From Cerioporus squamosus (taxonomy: Eukaryota; Basidiomycota; Agaricomycetes; Polyporales; Polyporaceae), in the NCBI GenBank assembly GCA_022592435.1, contig JABYQS010000070.1, positions 122,137 through 186,136 on the forward strand: 64,000 bases of DNA, given 5' to 3'. Under the pieces are notes generated by a model, which had not been told where the DNA came from, searched no databases, and worked only from the letters and a program-made list of their open reading frames with translations. This document shows positions 47,570 to 57,835 of the stretch, one piece after another. Each line of letters begins with the position of its first letter. Position 1 is the stretch's first letter. The position numbers and the translations under genes are program-made.

Positions 47570-48532
47570 TCAAGTGTGAAGCGGGACGATCCTCCTGCCC
47601 CGGTCCCTCTCGACTTCCATGGCTGACCGCATCTCCCTGCCCTTCTCCATTGTCCGCCCCTCACCTCCAATACCATTGCCCATGAGTGCAGGCATATGTC
47701 CAGGAAGGAGCATACGCACGACGGCCTTCATGACCTGGTACGGATTCCTGCTCCCCCACACCTTCGCGCTGGCGTCCTTGATACCCGCGACCTTGAAGAC
47801 TTCGTGGATGATGGGGTTCGTCGCGAGCCCGAAACCGACGGGGCGCGGACGGAGGATGATGCGTGTGGACCCAAACTTGTTCTCCATCTCCGTCCAGATG
47901 GTGCGGTTCTCGAACCGCTCGATGTAGTCCATGTTTCGGATCGCCTGCGGGAAGGCCTTGCCCAGCGCCGTCTGGTAGTCCGTCCCCTTGCCCTCTCCTA
48001 GCCCCACCAGTCCCCGCCCGTTCCCGACAACCATGAGGATGGCGATGCGCTCAATCTTGCCCTTCCCCGTCTGCTGCTTGACGAATCGGATGAGCTGTGC
48101 GCGGTGAAGCTTCTGCAGCTCGGATTGGGGGAGGTGGAGGAACTTGATAGGCTTCATGGCGTCCGTCGAGCTCTCGACCTCGTCGACAACGAGAGCATGG
48201 TCCTTCTCACCCCGCTCGATCTCGCGCGCTATGCGGAAGATGGAGGGGTTATTCCGGACGACGACAGTATTCGCGAAGGGAGTGTGACGGTTAGGAGGGA
48301 ACGTCTTGCTCTCGTGGATGTCGAGTAGAGCATCGGGGGTCATAAGATTGGGGAAGTGCTGGCTCTGGGCCACCGCCTCTGCGAACTCCTGTTGTTCCGC
48401 TATTCGTCGCAAGTCATCGTTTGGCGGCTTCGTGGGCGTCGAGTACTGTCGAGACGCGATGGAGGAGACAGAGGTACAGCTTGGTCGTCTCGAGGACGCA
48501 GCAAGGAGCGTCCGGGCGACTTTTGAGCTCAT
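47570..48532 (-). CDS. MRPS5: Mitochondrial small ribosomal subunit protein uS5m
   Basis: A single-exon gene of 320 residues. MSSKVARTLLAASSRRPS is an Arg/Ser-rich mitochondrial presequence. The central S5 N-terminal RNA-binding domain appears as KGKIERIAILMVVGNGRG followed by LVGLGEGKGTDYQTALGKAF, and the S5 C-terminal domain as TRIILRPRPVGFGLATNP, IIHEVFKVAGIKDASAKVWG and NPYQVMKAVVRML. These are standard for bacterial and mitochondrial S5, which helps shape the mRNA entry channel (family knowledge). The frame is open further upstream, but the Met at 48532 begins the natural presequence, and the extension would overlap the promoter of the divergent PITH gene. It shares that 177-bp promoter. 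Confidence 0.9.
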   Translation of the reverse strand: MSSKVARTLLAASSRRPSCTSVSSIASRQYSTPTKPPNDDLRRIAEQQEFAEAVAQSQHFPNLMTPDALLDIHESKTFPPNRHTPFANTVVVRNNPSIFRIAREIERGEKDHALVVDEVESSTDAMKPIKFLHLPQSELQKLHRAQLIRFVKQQTGKGKIERIAILMVVGNGRGLVGLGEGKGTDYQTALGKAFPQAIRNMDYIERFENRTIWTEMENKFGSTRIILRPRPVGFGLATNPIIHEVFKVAGIKDASAKVWGSRNPYQVMKAVVRMLLPGHMPALMGNGIGGEGRTMEKGREMRSAMEVERDRGRRIVPLHT

Positions 48533-48709
48533 CGTCGAGGACGGCGACGAGGAGGATCGGTGCGACCTGCACGTCGCTCGTCGCGCTGTCTGGACCGCGA
48601 ATTTAGGCGCGCATTGGCGGCGGCTTTTGCCGGGCCGCGCAAGCCTACAATATCGCGGATGGGAGGGCGGGGACACTATCTTACGCTCAGACCACCACCA
48701 CCGTCCAGG
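48533..48709. promoter_or_regulatory. Shared promoter of uS5m and PITH genes
   Basis: Only 177 bp separates the two divergent start codons, so one short region must serve both. It is GC-rich and lacks a TATA box. Head-to-head housekeeping pairs of this kind often use a bidirectional promoter (inference). Confidence 0.5.
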
Positions 48710-49570
48710 ATGTCGCACAATGAGGACTCTGTTTCCGCCCAACTGTCTGCGCTAGACCTCGGGAACCTATACGGCAGCATAGACAAACAAAAGTGAGCAT
48801 GCGATGGTTCGCACACGCGCATACAGCAACGAACATAACAAGTCAAGTGTGCACGGCTTGAACCTGACTGTCCCAGAGGATGCGCAGGCTCTCATAAAGC
48901 CTTGGGATGAACGGGAAGACACCGAACGCTTTGCTGAATCTGGGGTAGACGATCAGGTGAGAAACCCTTGACCATCGTGAATTGGAGTCCCTCAGAACCT
49001 TACCGTCCGTATGTGCCTGAAGATCATCATTCATGTGCCTTTCACTCAGAACGTCCGCCTACGGTCCATAATTCTCAAGACAGGTTCGTCTTCGTAATTC
49101 AGGGAGATGCAACGCCCGCTGATATGTATAACCTAGGGAGAGGCGAGCTCACGCCGCGGCGACTGAGGATATACGCGAATCGTACCAATATCGTCGACTT
49201 CTCCGAGGTTGAGGATATCACCCCTCAGCTGAACATTAGTCTGCTCGAGGGGGAGACATCCGTTTCAGAATATCCCTTGCGGGCAGCGTCCTTCGCAAAC
49301 GTGCACTCGCTGTCCCTGTTCTTCGTACGTACCCGTTCGGGTGTTCGCACGTGGCATATCTGCGAGCATAGTCTGACGAAGCCATCACAGAGCGACTCTG
49401 TTGGTGGGGAGTCCTTGCGCTTGTACTTTATTGGCTTCAAAGGCGACAGCCGCTCACAGCGCAAGGATGCCACTCAGAAGTTGGAGATCCCAGCGGCGGT
49501 CGCTCCTGACGCAAAGCTGATAGATCGACTGCAGGAGAAGTCTGGCGGACAACAGACTACTGCGAGATAA
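48710..49570 (+). CDS. PITH-domain protein
   Basis: About 210-220 residues in several exons, starting MSHNEDSVSAQLSALDLGNL. After a first intron (GTGAGC to GTCAAG) comes VHGLNLTVPEDAQALIKPWD, the hallmark opening of the PITH (DUF1000) domain, then LTVRMCLKIIIHVPFTQNVR, LTPRRLRIYANRTNIVDFSE, SEYPLRAASFANVHSLSLFF and ESLRLYFIGFKGD. PITH forms a beta-sandwich; in thioredoxin-like TXNL1 it binds the 26S proteasome, and stand-alone PITHD1 proteins are widespread (family knowledge). There is no thioredoxin domain here. The C-terminal helix (APDAKLIDRLQEKSG) ends with TAA at 49570. Divergent from the uS5m gene. The junction near 49110 is assigned less surely than the others. Confidence 0.85.
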
Positions 49571-49805
49571 CGCCACTCGGTCCTGAATGCATTCGTCAAT
49601 CTCATCCTATGAATCACGTCCTTCGGAAGTACCGGTGGTGCGCGAGGACATCGCAGCCATCGCTTCACCGTGCGTCAAGCCTCTTTAGCTGTGCTGACTA
49701 TGTTTCAGTGCGAGTGAGATAATAACATCGTGCCGCCTTGCTCGACCCGGAATGTTGGGTTGAAGTGCCCGTGCTCACGCGTTTGGCCAGCCCGACGGCC
49801 ACACG

Positions 49806-49813
49806 TATATATA
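49806..49813 (+). promoter_or_regulatory. TATA box of small hypothetical gene
   Basis: TATATATA lies 62-69 nt upstream of the ATG at 49875. It is one of the clearest TATA runs in the window and the main reason to consider a gene here. Confidence 0.4.
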
Positions 49814-49874
49814 GTGCCTGTTCGTTGTGCCACTGAAAGCATCCTCCGTTCAGCAAGAAGCCGAATGCTAATAG

Positions 49875-50090
49875 ATGAGCAACAACACACCTGACGACAT
49901 GCTGCTCTATACTCTCGTCTCGCAGCTTCATGCTTACTTTTCGGTCATCTTACCAGACCAACGAAGTAGGAGCGCCCATGGACCCACAAGAGAACGAGAA
50001 CAACACACGTCGTGAGTACATCTCCGTGTGACTACCAGGGCGCCGTACTCAACGCGTCTCCACAGCATACCATCAAACGCCGTTGAGTAG
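49875..50090 (+). CDS. Small two-exon hypothetical protein
   Basis: About 53 residues. Exon 1 reads MSNNTPDDMLLYTLVSQLHA and on to a GTGAGT donor. An acceptor CCACAG at about 50065 joins a short second exon in phase 2 that ends at TAG, 50088-50090. There is no signal peptide and no domain. The TATA box upstream and the clean intron support it, but its length makes chance possible. It might also be the first exons of a longer gene. Confidence 0.3.
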
Positions 50091-50611
50091 AGCGCTGTGA
50101 AGCGCGTTCTTCTTCATCCACAATCCCACCCATGGTGTGTGCCTTTCTCACTACACCAGCCTAGTAATCGTGTGCATGGCGATACACTGGAGCATCCGTG
50201 GCATGAAGCGCGTGCCGCTCAGGGCTTCTGCTCGATCTATTCATAACTGCCACTCGGGCTCCTTGGAGGTCGGTTGGTGTGGCATTGGTAGTCAAAGAAG
50301 GCGACAGGTCATTCATCTCTCATGCCATCCTCTGTACGTCTGTCGGTCACTCTTCTCAGACATCTCACATCGACTGACACCAAGCTCTCCGCCAAGCGGT
50401 AAGGCCGTGACGTGGCATCTGTGGGCGACGGGTGGTTTGATAGAACAAGTTAGCAAGACCGCTGTCCGCTTCGACAGCGCTGAGTTTGTGGGTGTCCTTG
50501 ATGTTCTTTCCATGCTCATCAAAATCGGCGGTATATGACATGGGACGCAGTGGTCGTGCGTAGCTGCGTCCGTCCTCCGCAACCCTTCCCCCGGCGCAGT
50601 TGCTCTTCAAT

Positions 50612-51699
50612 ATGACTCCTCGAGCCACCTCCACGCTGATAGTTGGGCTCGCCGTCGAGTCTACTCTATGGGGTAGGTGTCCCATGTTGCTCTTCCCTAC
50701 AGCCATATCTCTGACGCACCCCCTAGGCGCATATGTGAACCTTCTGTTTGGCTCCCTTGTGCTCTGCTTCCGCCGTGCCGAGCACGACAGGCCGCCCAGG
50801 CCAGTCTTTGTCATGAATGGCCTGCTCTTCGTGGCTTGTACTGCACATCTCATCTGCGGTCTCGACGCTGTATGGGCCGCGACGGTGAGTCATCATTAGC
50901 ACTCGCTGTGGGGATATTTATCGGCACGGGCTGACCACATCAGCAGAGCGTCGGTGTTGGCGTCATTACGGGAAGTCCTGGAGACGTCCTCATTCCGCTT
51001 TGCAATTCAATCGGAATCCTCATGCTCGTCCACCGTTGCTGGATGCTTTGGGGAAAGCAAACATGGGTAGTCTCCCCCGCAGGTGTCGCTGCTTTGCTTG
51101 GCTTTGGTTTGTGCTGATTCCGCCCTCACTCCCCGTTTCGACACCACTCACCATCTCGACAGTTCTGACGAGCAACTTCACTTACAACCCTTCCGACCCG
51201 GACGGCGTTCTCACCACCATTCTGTCCGTCATTGGACAGACGTTCTTTCTGTACTCGAACTTGTCGACCACCCCCCTCATTGCGGCCGGCTTGGACCGGC
51301 TTTCGTACATCCTAAGCCTCGACGACACCAAGGGGAAAACGTCCCTAGTGTCCGTTCCCGCGGTCCTCATCGAATGCGGGCTCCTGCACCTGATCGTCCA
51401 GACCGTGCAGTTCCTCTTCGTTCTGATGGACCATCGTCTGAAGTATGTGGTCAGCGCGGTGGCGGTCCAGATCTACGTACGTCCGATCCTTATATCGCGT
51501 CATGATCGCCTCGTCTGATACCTCTCTCTCTCTCTAGGGCTTCTCGTCGGCGATGGGGCTCGTGCGGATCGGCCTAGGTATCATTCCCGCAACTCTGCCC
51601 AACGTTGATGTCGAGTCGATTCCGACGACTGAGATGGAACATGAGGCGGCCAGAGAGGCGGAGCGCGCTGTCCTCAGAGCCTTTTACATCGAAGGATGA
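50612..51699 (+). CDS. Seven-helix membrane protein, third family member
   Basis: About 290 residues in five exons. It starts MTPRATSTLIVGLAVESTLW and is spliced at the same positions as the two cassette genes, including the first intron just after the first helix (STLW|G) and the one before QSVGVGVITG. Segments in order include VNLLFGSLVLCF, FVMNGLLFVACTAHLICGLD, VLIPLCNSIGILMLVHRCWM, AGVAALLGF, a longer loop with SNFTYNPSDPDG, HLIVQTVQFLFVLMDH and YVVSAVAVQIY. The last intron ends with a (CT)n tract. The loop FTYNPSDPDG contains an N-glycosylation sequon (NFT). It is more diverged than the two cassette copies and has no UstYa partner nearby. No frame break was seen. The function is unknown. 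Confidence 0.75.
51522..51535 (+). repeat. (CT)n tract at a splice acceptor
   Basis: A run of about seven CT dinucleotides immediately precedes TAG at the 3' end of the last intron of the membrane protein gene, serving as its polypyrimidine tract. Such tracts vary in length between strains and may tune splicing. Confidence 0.6.
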
Positions 51700-52376
51700 C
51701 AGTTCTTACTTTGTGACTAGATATGCTCAATATGTATGGTATCGCCCCTGCGGCGGAAGCTTGTATCAGTTTCTCATGAATGAGACGGTGCGCTGCCAGA
51801 TGCTCGACACGTCAGCGGGCGGATTACAGCGAAGATAGGGACTCGAGGAGGGTTAGCGCGATGGTGCATATAGACGGCCAGCACCGGGCGCTTCGAGGAC
51901 CCTCTTCCTCTCTCTCTTCCATCAACATGCGCGCCCGCCGCCCGCTCTGCAGGACCTTGTGGGCTACCCACCTACTTTCGAACGTGCGCGGGTCTCTCGC
52001 TAAACCCCCAATCATATCCGAAGGGGAATTTGGGACTCGTGAGTCCGTCAACTAAGACACGCGCACTATGTGGCACTACTGACGTGGTGACAGGGCATAC
52101 TGTAGTAGGGCGAATTCCTATGTCGGACTCAGAATCGCATGAATTGAATCCTTGAGGGCAACGTAATCTTGACGAAGCAGCGCTTCCACATGGCCCTCGT
52201 CCTCTCATCATGCGCCGGAGGGCGCACTATCGCCTGCCAACCACATACATCGTGATCCTTGTTCTATTCGAGGACGAAGTGCCCGCTGGTCAACCGGTCC
52301 CCCGTCAGCGCTGACGCCTCGAGCGGCGACACGCGGCCGCAAGACTTGATCCTCGAGTTTCAGGACCTGTGCTGTC
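51700..52376. other. Spacer before the P450 gene
   Basis: 677 bp between two plus-strand genes, presumably a 3' UTR and the P450 promoter. No supported frame. Confidence 0.4.
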
Positions 52377-54939
52377 GTGTTGCCGCCTCAAACCAGCATG
52401 GAGGCTACGCGGCGAGCTCTTCCATGCCGCAGTCCCTGCGCCGTTCGACTCTTAAACTCAAAGCTTGCGAAGTCGTCCTCCGCCGCCGCCGCCCTCTCGG
52501 CCTTCCTTGCCTGCCATGTCGCTGCAAGGGTGTATAGGCGCCTTTGTCGTTGCGTTCGTGCTGTGGGACCTTGTCTGCAAACAGCTCTCAGCGACTCGAT
52601 CTCCTTATCGAGCGTCGCAGGACCCCGGAAAGAGCACTGGCTCATGGGTAAGTTCCGCGTACCAACTCGATCCGATGCATGCAAACTGAGCTCACGAACG
52701 TGTCAGGCAATTTCCACCGTCTGTTCAAGGATGGTCTGGAGTACAGTTTCGACCTCTTCGCCAAGTACGGCGGCCTGATCAAGGTGTATGGTGTGCTCGG
52801 GGTATGTATCCGACCAGCCTATGATACCAGCGCTGATCCCCGCATCTCAAACAGGCCGAACAGCTGTTGGTGTCTGACCCCCGAGCGCTGTACCATATCC
52901 TCCTCAAAGATCAGGATGTCTACCACGAGACAGAAATGTTCATCATGTACGCCGCCAGGAACTTCCTTACGCTTCTCGGCGCGACAGGCTTTGGCTCACG
53001 CGACGTTGTAGGACGAACAGGTTACTCTTTGGAGAAGGTCTCATCTCCACGCTCGGTTCGCCTCCCTCTTTCCGCTCATCGCGACTTAGCTGATGAGCCG
53101 CATAGGGGAGCAGCACAGGAAGCAACGCAAGATGCTAAATCCCGTCTTCTCCTTGGCGAATATGCGGTCTCTGTTGCCTACAATCCAACCGATCGCAGAC
53201 ACTCTCTTTGAGCACCTCCGCGGAGAACTCCCGGAGGATGGAAGTGAGTCCCGTGTCTTGCTTTGGATGCTGCTATCGTCTAAGCTCGGCTGTGTTATCT
53301 TCACTAGGCGCAAGGGAAGTCGATATTCTCCATTGGATGGCGCGCGGTACGCTAGAGTACGTCGGTCGCGCCATGTTGGGTATATCGTTGGACATGCTGG
53401 ACACCATGAAGTCAAATGAACATGCAGACGCCATCCGTGCTGTCGCGTGCGTCATCCGTCTATGTATGGTTTTTTGGGTCTAACCTGACAGTGTCGGCCT
53501 CGTCGCAGCCATACCGGCCTGAAGGTGTTCTTCCTCCGGCCACTCGTACCAATAGCCATGCGGACCCTCTCGCCATATTGGCGGAACAAGCTCGTAGATT
53601 GGCTGCCGTTCCCGGCTATAAGGAGCTGCGCGAGATCTCCTACGTACTGGAGAGGTCGGCTAGGAAGGTTTTCCTGGAGCGCAAGGCTGCTATGCAGGAC
53701 GAACTGCAGCATCACAATGGGAAGGGAAGGGATCTGATGACTGTCATGCGTGAGCTTGTCTTTCTCGGTTGGTGGAAAGTGCGGTGTGATTGGCTAACTC
53801 CCGTGTGTAGTGAAAGCGAACATGTCCACGTCTGAGCACGAGCGGTTGAGCGAAGATGAGCTTGTAGGACAGATCAAGTACGTCGACGCAACGTCGTGCG
53901 TTCCAGGTCCTCACCTCACGTTTTGGCAGCACGTTCCTTCTCGGAGGTCAAGAGACGACAACGAGTGCTCTGGCTCGAATTCTGTACATCCTCGCGCGCG
54001 AACCTTGCGCACAAGGCCGACTGCGCACTGAAATTCGCAAGGCGAAGAAGCAGTACGCATCGGAACAGGGCCTCGAGGACGACTGGGAACGAGTTAACCT
54101 CCCGTATGACATCCTGGTGAACCTCCCGTTCCTCGATGCGGTAGTGCGCGAGACCTTGCGCGTCCACCCTCCCACGAACATGATCAACCGCACCTGTACG
54201 AAGGACGCTATCCTCCCCCTGCAGTTCCCCGTACGGTTCACTACCGGAGAAGAGGTGACCGCGGTTCACGTCCCCGCCGGTACGAACATCATCATGTCAA
54301 TCATCGGCTCGAACCACGAGAAGCGTGTCTGGGGCGAGGACGCGTCCGAATGGCGTCCTGAGCGGTGGCTCAATGCGAATGGCGAGCGGATTGGGTTCGG
54401 GAAGAACGTGGATCTGGCGTTTGGGGAGGAGAGTGTAGGACAAGACGTAGAGGGCTCTCCGGGGTTTAAGAATGGGGTCAGGTACCCGGGCGTGTATGCG
54501 ACGATGTGAGTGTCATGTTGTGCTCGAGCGTAACCTGCTTATGTTCTGACTACCATCTGCGACAGGATGACGTTCCTGGGCGGTGGACGTGCGTGCATGT
54601 AAGTCTCATCTGCATTTGCTTTCTGATACGGCTACTCATTGTCTTTCGATGCAGCGGCTTCAAGTTCGCTGAGATGGAGATGAGTGCGTTGCATCCATAA
54701 ACTTTTCTGTTACACCGTACTGACGCTTAATCATCCTTGCAGAACAAATCATCTCCACCCTCATATGCCAGTTGCACTTCTCTCTTCCTTCGACAGTGGA
54801 CGCGGACGGGGTGAGAAAGGAGATATACTGGCGAATGGATGGTCTGCAGGTTCCGGTGGTCCTCCCTCCTCATGGTGATATGAAGACCATGCAGTGTCCT
54901 CTGGAAATCAGGACCGTACGCAATACCGACTTCCTGTAG
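52377..54939 (+). CDS. Cytochrome P450 monooxygenase
   Basis: A membrane-anchored fungal P450 of roughly 590 residues in about ten exons. The N-terminal exon carries an Ala-rich hydrophobic stretch (SSAAAALSAFLACHVAARVY) and the hinge AGPRKEHWLMG. The substrate half includes LLVSDPRALYHILLKDQ and HRKQRKMLNPVFSLANMR. The I-helix reads FLLGGQETTTSALARILYIL, with the oxygen-binding GGQETT. The K-helix has DAVVRETLRVHPP (ExxR), then WRPERWL, and the heme loop is FLGGGRACIGFKFAEMEM (FxxGxRxC, the Cys ligates iron), split by an intron between Cys and Gly. All key residues are present, so it should be active. The last exon gives QLHFSLPSTVDADG and TAG at 54937. The start is uncertain; another frame with a better helix begins near 52519. 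No biosynthetic cluster is evident around it. Confidence 0.85.
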
Positions 54940-56322
54940 AAGTCGTCCGATGATATGAGAAGCGCGTTCTGGATTCGTCGACTAGCTAATACATCGAAGC
55001 ATGCAACATGATCAAAGAAGCGTAGTAATCCATCAGACATACGTCCAACTCGCTGGTTCGCGCCTCTAACCACTCCGAAGAGGGAGAGAGGACGCGATCC
55101 AAACGTCCTCGAGACCGCAGCAAGGCGGCCATGTTCTCGGTTATACGAGCGGACGGTGTTGTCATCGACTGGATATGAAGGATGTGGCATGTGTGAACAT
55201 GCGAGACTCGAGTTAGTACCTATAAAATAGATCCTAGCTGAGTATGTTCTGAAGAAACAACATACGAGAGCGGCCATTTTTTAAACGGCGGTGAGTTTAG
55301 GGCAGGTCAGCGCCCCCGACGCCCGACATACGGACATAAGCGCTACCCGCGTCGGCCGAAATTGATTTACGTTCAGTACTACAGTGACTTCACGTCTCTC
55401 ATTTGAGAGTCGGAGAGACCTGAGACCGTATCGCAGTCGCAAGATGCCTCGATTGTACGGCGTATCGTTCAGACCTTTGCATGTTTACTGACATCCTTGA
55501 GATACAGGACATACGGCGAGGAATGCATGCACTGGCAGCGCGAATCCTCGAAGCTGCGTATCAGTGTTCAAGCAGCGATTTGATCTACATCATGGTGAGT
55601 ACTTTATCCCTACTTTTTGAAAGCTCACTGCGAGCTCACAGAGCTACTAGCGTAGACCATCGCATTCGTTGTGGTCTAGTATACGCGGCACCAGTCATCG
55701 TTATCATACAGGCTGCCATGACGGTCGTGCGCTGGTCCCTCACCGCGACTCCGAGTCCACTGGAGAGTGTGCTGGGACGCGATAACAGACACTTGACTCA
55801 CTCACCGCCTCAGCTTGGACGAGCTCGGATATAAAGCAGCCAACGCTTTGCACTCATTTCAAGCTCCGGTGTGGCTGTTCCGGTAGGTCGCTTTGTTAGC
55901 GCGCTAGCAGAACACGAGCGCCTCACTCGAATACGATGCGTTATAGCTTGCGAAGACAGTTTCGGACGCAGAAAAGCGATGAATGTTGGGAAGATATGGC
56001 CTGTTTACTGACATGTTTCGCTTCTCGCAGGTTGAGGCGGGCCTACTGTCAAGTCGGATCGTTGGAGGATGGAGGACGCATGCCACGAGGCTACGCTTTG
56101 ACTTCCCACCCAAGAGTCAATGCGTGTGCCACACTGCCTATAATTCGAGCAGAGTCTTTCTCCCTTGATCACTTTCGCCTTCCCCCAATCACTCCATTAC
56201 GAGCCACTCCCCTCTCCATCCCTTCATCGCTCTAGCCTTGTCCGCCACGCCTTCTCTTAGTCGACACGCTCCTCCCAAAAGCATAGCTTTCACTTTCTCG
56301 GCCACACCACACACTGTCGCCA
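54940..56322. other. 1.4 kb without supported gene
   Basis: Contains the P450 3' flank and the HMG-box promoter, with a pyrimidine-rich leader at 56150-56320. Short frames on either strand lack domains and splice support. Confidence 0.4.
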
Positions 56323-57835
56323 ATGCCTTTCGACCGCCTCAGAATCCCGCGTCCACCAAATGCATTCATTCTCTACCGGAACTATACGGCGGAGAAAATT
56401 CGAATCTTGCACAAACAGAGGACGGTCCAGTCGAAGATAGTCTCCATGGTGGCCGGCCACGCCTGGAGGCTGGAATCAGAAGAAGTCAAGATGGAGTTTC
56501 ATCGCATGGCCGAAGCGGCCAAGCAAGAACATCGGCTCCGGTATCCCGAGTACCACTTCGAACCACAGAAGGCGAAGGACGCTGCCGCTGGTGCCAAACG
56601 CACGAGAGCTCGGGACAGGAACGCCACGAAAGCAGCTAAGGCCTTGAGGAAGGGGCGAAAGGCGGCCGTGGTATACCATGTGGACCCACATACTCCGCCG
56701 TTCTCTCCGTCTGCGTCGAGCCCCTTCTTGTCGTCGACGTCGAGTCCTTCAGAGTCGTCATCGCTGCTTCCGTCCCCTCTTCCGACCCCGCCTCCTCTCG
56801 TGCCTGTAGCACCTATCGGTTTGGGTGGTTTCCCGCATGCGTCGCAAGGCCCGCACAAGCAGCCATGGATGAACGCCGCGCTCGCAGCGCTGAACCAGGT
56901 GCGTCGTTTACGGTCTACGGGCCATGATCGTCCTCCCTTTACGAACTATGCGTCCACAGCTCTCTCCTGACGGTAGGTCGGAGTTGATGCGGCGCATCCA
57001 GCTGTTGCATGGTGTCGCTTCGACGATGGGCACCTCTCAACCTTTCTCATCTTATCCCGTTGGACACGGGCAACACAGCGGTATCCATGGGCCGGCACAG
57101 CACAGCATGCTACCGAACCACCACTACCAAGCTCACCATGGTTTCATGGTCCCTCAGGTATCGCCACCATTTCCTTATGGTGCTGTGCCTGCGATGGGCG
57201 TCGACTACCCTGACATGGGTTCCATACGTGACGAGCTCTTCTACTCTCGCAGTCACACTCATGATCTTGCAATGTAGTTGGGGCTGTCAGGCATGCAGCA
57301 GGCGGGCTGGACCCAACCTGACAACGTCAACTGCGGTTTCAATCCGTTCGCTGGACCTATCGCCTACCACGAGCCAGCTCATTCCCCCCATGCTGGAGCC
57401 TCTGCGCAAGCATCAGATGGAGCTGAGCACTGGGCCACCCCTTGGAGCTCGAACAGCGGTCACGATTCCGACCATGCCATCGTGATCCCCGACAGCCCTG
57501 TGCAGGCTTCGATGCCCATGCCCGACCCGCTCGATATGTCTTCGATCCTATCCGTCCCATCCGACGGAACGTACGAGCCACGGCCGTCCATGTCTTCGGT
57601 CACTCAACCGACGTTCACCAATGCCGCACCTGCGGAACTGTCGGACGCCGAAGTGGTGGAGTTGTTAAAGTCCGTCGTGGCCCCCTCCATGCCTTCGTCT
57701 ATGCCATCTCCGTCTCTGCTCGGCATCTCTCCCGCCGACGTAGCGACACAGGACCCTTTGCAGACGCTTCCTCCCAGCAACGTCTGGCCACAAGGGCTCA
57801 ACGACTGGATGGACGTGGATCACACTCGGATGTAG
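56323..57835 (+). CDS. HMG-box transcription factor (MATA_HMG type)
   Basis: Starts MPFDRLRIPRPPNAFILYRN, the opening of an HMG box, continuing with a basic second helix (SKIVSMVAGHAWRLESEEVK) and FHRMAEAAKQEHRLRYPEYH, typical of fungal mating-type and Ste11-like regulators (family knowledge). The box covers about residues 7-80. After a Lys/Arg-rich stretch the protein is Ser/Pro-rich and low in structure. Exon 1 is 56323-56898 and exon 2 starts at 56960. In exon 2 a TAG at 57275-57277 ends the frame after 297 residues, yet the same frame stays open from 57278 to 57835. A 120-nt intron at 57158-57277 (GTATCG to TGTAG) would remove it in frame, giving about 443 residues. Both isoforms may exist. 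It is not at a recognisable mating-type locus. Confidence 0.8.
57158..57277 (+). other. Possible retained intron with in-frame stop
   Basis: 120 nt, a multiple of three, starting GTATCG and ending TAG, where that TAG is also an in-frame stop. Its translation (for example SPPFPYGAVPAMGVDY) looks like ordinary coding sequence, so exon status is equally possible. A better pyrimidine-rich acceptor at 57252 would break the frame. Confidence 0.4.

Larger units (their letters stand above)
49571..50611. other. 1.0 kb spacer with a possible tiny gene
   Basis: Contains a TATA box at 49806 and a small two-exon candidate at 49875-50090, annotated separately. From 50091 to 50611 no coding frame is convincing; the promoter of the membrane protein should be here. 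Confidence 0.35.
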
